Shown here: piece after piece, positions 40,201 through 43,877 of the stretch
Layout of the letters: each line of letters begins with the position of its first letter
How positions within the stretch are numbered: the stretch's first letter is position 1
NCBI GenBank assembly: GCA_030265885.1
Contig: JAJDGX010000005.1
Coordinates: forward strand, 1-43,877
DNA length: 43,877 bases
Origin: Ruminococcaceae bacterium OttesenSCG-928-L11
GTDB taxonomy: Bacteria > Bacillota > Clostridia > Oscillospirales > Ruminococcaceae
Direction: 5' to 3'
Program-made: the position numbers and the translations under genes
The notes under the pieces: model-generated
Seen by the model: the letters and a program-made list of their open reading frames with translations, nothing else
Databases searched by the model: none
Told to the model about the DNA's origin: nothing

Positions 40201-41520
40201 GCAATCCAGCAGATTTCCGCACTGATAGCGCAGGGCGCGTTTGATGCCCCCTACAGGTTTTTTGAGAAGATACAGGAAGAAATATCCTCGCGCGGATTTT
40301 CTGTGTCGAATGAACTAATCGAGACTGCTATCAGCGATTATAACTCTCGCAGCGGTCAGGGCGATTTTCAGGATGTTGCGGATTTTATTGAGAATGAATA
40401 CCTAAGCGAACCCGATTATTATGTCGGAGACCGGCTTCTTTATAACGGTAAACCTCACGAAATTTGCGAAATAGACGATGATTACATTCTTCTGCGCAAC
40501 ATGGATGCAGCTCCGAATTACCCGGCTGACGCTCTTGTTTCGATTGGCCGAGATGAATTTGATCGAATGCTGTCTGATGGCGACTTCATCATTGGAGAGC
40601 CGGACGATGATGTTGCAGAAGTATCTGCTGATATAGGGAATCCCTATGCAGTCGGCAATACAGTATGGCTTGATGATCGCAAATTTATCATTGACAGCAT
40701 TAGCGATTATTACAAGCGCCCCGATGATCTCGACCTCAAATTTGGCACATATGGTCGCGAGATAAAGCTCACCGACATCACAAGCGGCTACCCGCTGTCG
40801 CGCTCAATGTATCAGGCAGAGGTGGATTTTAAGCTTGGTTTGGATGAGCGCAACAATCATCTTCTGCCTTTGGGTGAAGAAATTGAAGCGCCTGCGCCGG
40901 AGGTTGCGTCTACATCCGAACCCGAAGCGATAAGCTTTGATTTTGATGCTATCGCTGACGAAATCTATGAGCAAGTCCTAAACGATGGTGAATTTGCCGA
41001 AATCCTCGCCAATGCGACCTCTCGCGGTGTATTGCGCAGACCGCTGAACGCCGCACTGGATGCCGTGATTGCAGACTATGAAGCCGAATCGCAGATGTAT
41101 GGTTATCTTAGTAACGACGATACTGCGGACAGCCTTTTTGACCATATCTACCGCAAAGCATGGGATGAGCGAGAGGTTGCGCAAGCCCCTGCCGTGCCGG
41201 AAAACAGCACGTTAGAACAAGCGAAAGCACTTATTTCAGCTTTCGCAGAACAGGAATACGGCTCTACCGCGGATTTCTCGGATATGTCAAATATCGGCAT
41301 CGCCTACACCACCAACGAAGATGAACAGCACGAGTTTCAGGTAAGCGCCGATTTATTGGGTTTCCGCACAAAATATTTTCTGGACAATATCTGTATCAAA
41401 ACAGAGCAATATGCCAATCTGCGGGAAATGATTGATCTGGAGCTGGCAAACCTCGATTTTGACACACTCATTACAGCGGTGTTTTTGTCAAGCGAAAAAT
41501 GGTCCACTGGTTATAGTTGA
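37249..41520 (+). CDS. N-terminal part of a giant ICE protein (LtrC/helicase-methylase type), cut by IS21
   Basis: The visible protein has 1423 residues, the last 13-14 of them encoded by the IS element from 41480. The start (LQFYSDLAERATDDLTAKRG, then FLDSAAWLYKYPFHDQLLIH, YVTMARCGL) is the N-terminal domain of the 2000-3000-residue ICE proteins that continue into SNF2-type helicase and N6-methylase domains. Here those C-terminal parts are missing. Residues about 265-395 are a polar linker with tnpV in another frame. Two related copies of one domain follow at about 413-560 and 649-790 (AEVDAILRDGG and DEIDHLLTRGG; FLRREYLGGRYGHG and FIKEAYGHGG; ARISELMFAG and KRVSELIRSG). ATG 37249 follows CTGGAGGATT. 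It is probably non-functional unless the visible domains act alone. Confidence 0.75.
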   Translation: MATKLQFYSDLAERATDDLTAKRGGWMRFLDSAAWLYKYPFHDQLLIHAQRPDATACAEIELWNERFDRWVRRGSKGIALIDDTGNYPRLKYVFDVSDTEPSRHRQSPVQLWELRQEHKAPVLSDLAKCYDDISASDSLADAFRSIANQLAGEYYDDNHRDILFRAENSILEADLHYDFGGATIDNADDTALRSAFEETLANSVAYVTMARCGLDPAEHFDEDDFGRIIDFNTPDMATAIGVASSDLSEQILRGIEAVIRKHERTKSAERSVQHEHNLHTGGRLSTPEHSIERSTTGTDSAIGPVREDAQSLSEGAPADRVQPPAVVGEAVPTPTGDGGIRHSEDVADYDIADADPQPARQGDQPDGVDSGNERAESDSGGNDTQRAGLCVESDDSQLGNSSIEELLSTSAISVAEVDAILRDGGNFDNHKLDSCPFNSRSSLRIAAHFTKNLDDNADFLRREYLGGRYGHGESESGKGFDFGNHRVCEWFDTDGISLAVGSTAKHNIHRITIPWELAAARISELMFAGEYLSRGTFENALDNEKRELSEKLWHFYRDNIGELPQEWRTGKYGSFHEDTATIQTLLDDADECRMILERLEIDIAVWEQNPERHGWHNPYRLLSDMRNFMLPSVILPNEDFELQPSFSYFITQDEIDHLLTRGGGYSEGKLRLLSYFLGDHTDKEKADFIKEAYGHGGGTWSETDGWHDSSPGKGVTLSRGRLSSPSAEINLKWNAAAKRVSELIRSGHFATQADLDAIPNYERIILARCINNFYHELPPEYERPFEDKLDFYYPHRDEWEAIRDLLDNPDHVDALIAAMEPVYQNTIPEDRYYQTRKYAWDSLTAYRDGTYTLFPGIENLPAPGTPMFRRAEPRRRDRIEDLRDNTDFFTDEPQEVEQLSIFGGSFPILPGVEEQRTIIEAKPVVEPIAAPEIKPEPQAFDLQDISDADKARLTERFAENPRSRESVQLVREIYGDKLDIPLPQAIQQISALIAQGAFDAPYRFFEKIQEEISSRGFSVSNELIETAISDYNSRSGQGDFQDVADFIENEYLSEPDYYVGDRLLYNGKPHEICEIDDDYILLRNMDAAPNYPADALVSIGRDEFDRMLSDGDFIIGEPDDDVAEVSADIGNPYAVGNTVWLDDRKFIIDSISDYYKRPDDLDLKFGTYGREIKLTDITSGYPLSRSMYQAEVDFKLGLDERNNHLLPLGEEIEAPAPEVASTSEPEAISFDFDAIADEIYEQVLNDGEFAEILANATSRGVLRRPLNAALDAVIADYEAESQMYGYLSNDDTADSLFDHIYRKAWDEREVAQAPAVPENSTLEQAKALISAFAEQEYGSTADFSDMSNIGIAYTTNEDEQHEFQVSADLLGFRTKYFLDNICIKTEQYANLREMIDLELANLDFDTLITAVFLSSEKWSTGYS
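38069..38422 (+). CDS. tnpV: TnpV family transposon-encoded protein, nested in the large gene
   Basis: A 117-residue protein in the second frame of the plus strand, entirely inside the 37249-41520 gene. MNITYTQVGDYQLPNIRLSE is the conserved TnpV start; RYARMRKAFLKEHRQIAYSR, LLLSEKLYPHLREMEE and the end LKAIAEEMILSELVYA complete the family pattern. ATG 38069 has GAGAGGAG 9 bases upstream. In the main frame the same DNA codes for a polar, Gly/Asp/Ser-rich linker of low complexity, so the TnpV frame is the one under constraint, or both are. TnpV is a small helical protein of many conjugative transposons; its function is not known to me. The gene is an overprinting case. Confidence 0.8.
   Translation: MNITYTQVGDYQLPNIRLSEAPQELTAPLGRYARMRKAFLKEHRQIAYSRLLLSEKLYPHLREMEESATARMSQIMTSLTQTHSLPDKATNPMEWTAAMNALKAIAEEMILSELVYA
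38432..38448. repeat. Short palindrome after tnpV, related to 36856-36882
   Basis: Attcccaa and ttgggaat pair around one base and are followed by agct. It shares gggaatagct with the palindrome in the upstream gene, and both encode SQ-x-GNS in their main frames. It lies 10 bases after the tnpV stop. Confidence 0.5.
38469..38502. repeat. 14-bp perfect inverted repeat after tnpV
   Basis: The arms 38469-38482 and 38489-38502 pair completely with a 6-base loop. It is 47 bases after the tnpV stop and inside the large gene. It could form the 3' end of a short tnpV mRNA, although a T run is lacking. Confidence 0.65.
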
Positions 41521-41532
41521 AAAAGGGTCCAC
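41494..41532. repeat. Transposase-binding direct repeats at the IS21 end
   Basis: Gaaaaatggtccac (41494-41507) and gaaaaagggtccac (41519-41532) are spaced 25 bp. Multiple sub-terminal repeats of this sort are a feature of IS21 ends, where IstA binds. Confidence 0.75.
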
Positions 41533-41570
41533 ATCGGGAGGAAAAAAGAGTAAAGATATGATATATTGAA

Positions 41571-41600
41571 GAGGGGCATAAGAATCAGTTATGCCCCTCT
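41571..41600. terminator. Hairpin downstream of istB
   Basis: Gaggggcataa pairs with ttatgcccctc (11 bp, 7-base loop). It lies directly after the istB stop on the minus strand and probably also shields the IS genes from outside transcription. Confidence 0.7.
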
Positions 41601-41607
41601 GGAAAAA

Positions 41608-42357
41608 CTATCGGTTGGAATGTTCAAGCCAAGCGATGGTCTCCTCAAACCGACCGCCTTTGTCGCGCGAGATGTCCATGATATGGGCCTTGTGCGCGAG
41701 GCGGTCTATTAATGCACCGGTGAGGGTGGGGTCTTTGAAAACCTCCTCCCAGCGGTTGAAGGTAAGATTTGAGGTGACGATGATAGACCCCTTGTCATTT
41801 CTTGACGAGATAAGATTAAATAGCATCTCACAGCCGCTTTTGTCCATGGAAACATAGCCAAGTTCATCGAGTATGACGAGGTCATATTTCTCAAAGCGCT
41901 TTCTGTAATTGCTCAGAGCATTGTTGCTCATGGTTTCTTTCAGTTCAACGATGAGATTGGGAACGGTGGCGAAGAGGACGCTGTGCCCCTTCATGCAGGC
42001 GGCAATGCCAAGAGCGATGGCGTAGTGGGTTTTGCCGGCGCCCGAGGTTCCAAGCAGGATGATATTTTCCTTGTTCGGGATGAAATGAAGGTCCTCCAGT
42101 TCCTCAAACTTAGGTAAAAACACAGCATCGTATTTGTCTCTTTTGAAGTCGCAGAGATACTTTTTCAGCGGGAATTTAGCCTCTTTGATTCTTCTTACCT
42201 GCCCTTTTTCCAGGCGAAGCCGCCATTCCGCTTCAAGCAGGTTCGCAAGGAAGGTCTCATGATCCTGTTTGGTATGCTTGGCCTCACGCAAAAGCTGCTG
42301 CCAGTTTTCCCGTGCATAGGGCAGACGCAGATTGTAGCAAAGTTCTGTGATGTTCAT
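41608..42357 (-). CDS. istB: IS21 family helper ATPase IstB
   Basis: A 249-residue AAA+ ATPase of the DnaC-like group. Walker A is LLGTSGAGKT (about 101-110), Walker B is LVILDELGYV, and sensor motifs follow (SIIVTSNLTFNRWEEVF). GALIDRLAHKAHIMDISRDK is the usual end. IstB helps the transposase select the target. The start overlaps the istA stop by one base (TAATG), so the two are coupled. Confidence 0.95.
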   Translation of the reverse strand: MNITELCYNLRLPYARENWQQLLREAKHTKQDHETFLANLLEAEWRLRLEKGQVRRIKEAKFPLKKYLCDFKRDKYDAVFLPKFEELEDLHFIPNKENIILLGTSGAGKTHYAIALGIAACMKGHSVLFATVPNLIVELKETMSNNALSNYRKRFEKYDLVILDELGYVSMDKSGCEMLFNLISSRNDKGSIIVTSNLTFNRWEEVFKDPTLTGALIDRLAHKAHIMDISRDKGGRFEETIAWLEHSNR

Positions 42358-43832
42358 TAGCGCGCACCCCCAATCGTCAGGGCGGCGTAGTTCTGAACAA
42401 ACGCCCTTGCCGACACCGCAATCTGCGACACGGGTTTGACCACATCCAGCGCGTCAATCTCGCCCTTGTTGCGGGTTTCATGCTCAAAAAGCGAGATGAT
42501 TTCATCGATGGGAAGCTCCTTGTTTTCCAGAAAAAGTTCGATGAATTTCCTCGGCTGCCTACTGTAATATGTATCAAAAACAGCTTTCAGCCTTGGGATG
42601 CTTTTCAGCGCCACACTGTTGCGAACTGCGCCGGGCTTCTTGCGCAGGGTGTTCAGGTAATGGTAAATGTCAATTTGCATTTTCCCGTTGCCGAACAGCC
42701 GCTTGTGGCCTGCCACCATGTCGCACCCCGCATACACACGGATTTCATTGTGGTATTTTTTGACAATGACACGCTTCCCGACCAGATATTCCGGAACGGA
42801 GTAAAACACCGTGTCCACGCTGATGAGGCTGCTGGGATTGACCTTCGCCTCGGTAACCACTGCCAACTCAAGCGGCGGGCGATATGGCTGCAGATGCTGC
42901 TTTTCCTCTTCCATCCGGCTCTTTTCATTGAGCTTCAGCAAACGGCTGAATGCATACTGCTGTGCATCCTCAAGGCTGTTAAACTGCCAGTTGTCCGCAA
43001 ATATCTGATTGCGCAGAATCTTTACACTGCTCTCTACGTGGCCTTTCTCATTGCCCTTAAAGCAGTTGGTGACATTGATGCGAAAACCGTAATACATCGA
43101 CATTTTCAGCAAATCTTCATTGAGTTCCTTTTCGTTCCTGCCGATGAACTTGCTGACGACATTGCGCATATTGTCGTACACGACTTCAATGTACGCTCCG
43201 CCCATCATCTCGAAAAACCGCACATGGCTGTCCATGAAAACCGCTTTCTTCTGGTTTGTGTACAGGTACAGCCAGCGAAATCCGCCACCCGGTGAGCTGA
43301 GCACCGCCATATGGTAGGTTTTGACACCCTCCCCGCAGTCCAAAAAAACCTCACCAAAGTCGTACTCCAATCGGTCTCCCAGTTCGTACTGCTGCCGGAT
43401 GAACACCTCTCGATGCCGCTTGCGTATGCTTGCCAATGCGATGTTGATGCTGCATGCGCTGATGCTGTAGCCCTCGTCTACCAGCTTCTGGTGGATCTGA
43501 AGATTGGTCAAATGCTGCTTGTGGGTGGGGCCAAACAACCGGTCTTTCCGCTCTTCCTCTTTCAGAATTTCCTTGAGTCGAGTGTCCACCGCCTCGTTGT
43601 ATTTGTGCCGTTTCCGGTTCCTAACCGTATATTTTGGCGGCGCCAGCAGACTTTCCTGTATCGCTTTCACATCCGCGCCCGGCTCCCCCAGCTGCTCAAG
43701 TCCCTGTTGGTACTCGTTCCAGTACTTCGATACTGTTTTTCTGTCTGCTCCTGTCTGTCGAGCCACCTCCCGATTTGACAATCCTCGTTCCTTCAACTCG
43801 ATGATTTTCTTCTTGTCCATGAATTGCATCAT
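42357..43832 (-). CDS. istA: IS21 family transposase IstA
   Basis: A protein of about 491 residues. The N-terminal helix-turn-helix (IIELKERGLSNREVARQTGA, then DRKTVSKYW) is followed by the DDE integrase core with Asp in RLEYDFGEVFLD, Asp in IEVVYDNMRNVV and Glu in NEKGHVESSVKILR. The C-terminal part has the usual beta domain (VDTVFYSVPEYLVGKRVIVK). The start is not certain: ATG 43832 has GGAGG 9 bases upstream, and ATG 43829 and 43820 are in frame close by; the frame also extends to GTG 43862. It is transcribed toward the interrupted ICE gene. Confidence 0.93.
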   Translation of the reverse strand: MMQFMDKKKIIELKERGLSNREVARQTGADRKTVSKYWNEYQQGLEQLGEPGADVKAIQESLLAPPKYTVRNRKRHKYNEAVDTRLKEILKEEERKDRLFGPTHKQHLTNLQIHQKLVDEGYSISACSINIALASIRKRHREVFIRQQYELGDRLEYDFGEVFLDCGEGVKTYHMAVLSSPGGGFRWLYLYTNQKKAVFMDSHVRFFEMMGGAYIEVVYDNMRNVVSKFIGRNEKELNEDLLKMSMYYGFRINVTNCFKGNEKGHVESSVKILRNQIFADNWQFNSLEDAQQYAFSRLLKLNEKSRMEEEKQHLQPYRPPLELAVVTEAKVNPSSLISVDTVFYSVPEYLVGKRVIVKKYHNEIRVYAGCDMVAGHKRLFGNGKMQIDIYHYLNTLRKKPGAVRNSVALKSIPRLKAVFDTYYSRQPRKFIELFLENKELPIDEIISLFEHETRNKGEIDALDVVKPVSQIAVSARAFVQNYAALTIGGAR

Positions 43833-43877
43833 CCTTTCTTGCCTCCGTCTGTGTTTTTCCACCCTTTCCAGGGTGGT

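Larger units (their letters stand above)
480..43877. mobile_element. Integrative and conjugative element, one end visible
   Basis: Recombinases at the left, ParB, coupling protein, type IV channel genes, wall hydrolase, sortase, adhesin, ArdC/YodL, TTRAP and TnpV together define a clostridial ICE. The left limit is set only roughly in the gap 422-650. The other end, the relaxase and the origin of transfer are not in the window. The IS21 insertion is secondary. Confidence 0.85.
41480..43877. mobile_element. IS21-family insertion sequence (left end inside window, right end beyond)
   Basis: The element begins at tgtttttgtcaagc (41480) with the TGT end typical of IS21 and carries istB and istA on the minus strand. 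It has interrupted the giant gene ending at 41479. The right inverted repeat and the target duplication lie beyond the window, so the exact length is not visible. A small palindrome (ccaccct-tt-ccagggtgg) occurs at the very edge (43859-43876). Confidence 0.85.

Noticed and set aside
42480-43295. 271-codon open frame on the plus strand
   Set aside because: Antisense to istA, which has a full DDE transposase pattern.

Overview
The window is almost entirely one integrative and conjugative element (ICE) of a Gram-positive anaerobe, most likely a Clostridia-class Firmicute. The evidence is the gene set: serine recombinases, ParB, PcfB, VirD4, Maff2, VirB6-like, PrgI, VirB4, an M23 peptidase, DUF4315 and DUF4366 proteins, a sortase, a Cna-B adhesin, ArdC/YodL proteins, a transposon-transfer assisting protein and TnpV. 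This combination is typical of Tn1549/CTn-like elements of gut Clostridia. The only likely chromosomal gene is the 3' end of a Crp/Fnr-type regulator at the left edge (2-421). The ICE end should therefore lie in the AT-rich gap at 422-650.

Layout from left to right. (1) 651-3967, minus strand: three overlapping serine-recombinase-type genes. One is intact. One has lost the half of its catalytic domain that carries the serine. One is a small recombinase-like protein without catalytic residues. (2) 3948-5066: a ParB-like gene behind a long leader carrying 11-bp direct repeats, closed by a strong terminator. (3) 5102-9003: DUF3991/Toprim protein, PcfB and the VirD4 coupling protein, then a second terminator. 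(4) 9138-22861: a long plus-strand operon for the mating channel (Rha-like protein, Maff2, VirB6-like, PrgI, VirB4, coiled-coil protein, M23 hydrolase, DUF4315, DUF4366, surface protein, sortase). Four genes that are not channel components sit between VirB6 and PrgI: a PAPS-reductase-like PP-loop enzyme, an HD-GYP-like protein, a double SpoVG protein and an MT-A70 methylase. A GNAT (XF1762-like) follows VirB4. (5) 22887-30191: a clear promoter, a CAP-domain secreted protein and a 2114-residue adhesin with a thioester domain and 17 Cna-B/SpaA modules. (6) 30195-32893: a minus-strand group (small membrane protein, a frameshifted mini-gene, a zinc-finger/GNAT fusion, an XRE repressor) divergent from a SLOG-family gene, with three operator-like repeats in the gap. 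(7) 32945-41520: a tail-bearing hypothetical protein, an ArdC-metallopeptidase-YodL protein, a TTRAP protein and the N-terminal part of a very large ICE protein. A complete tnpV gene is nested inside that last gene in another frame. (8) 41480-end: an IS21-family element (istA/istB) that has cut off the large protein. The relaxase is not in this window.

The genes fit one programme: recombinases for excision and integration, ParB, a coupling protein and channel for transfer, cell-wall enzymes and an adhesin for mating contact, and ArdC-like and DNA-modification-type genes that probably protect incoming DNA. The points I find most worth a second look are: a C-terminal tail shared by five otherwise unrelated proteins, the overprinted tnpV, the catalytically dead recombinase paralogue, the tandem SpoVG protein within a possible DNA-modification cassette, terminator-like hairpins inside many coding sequences, and an LPXTG adhesin that ends directly after its motif.
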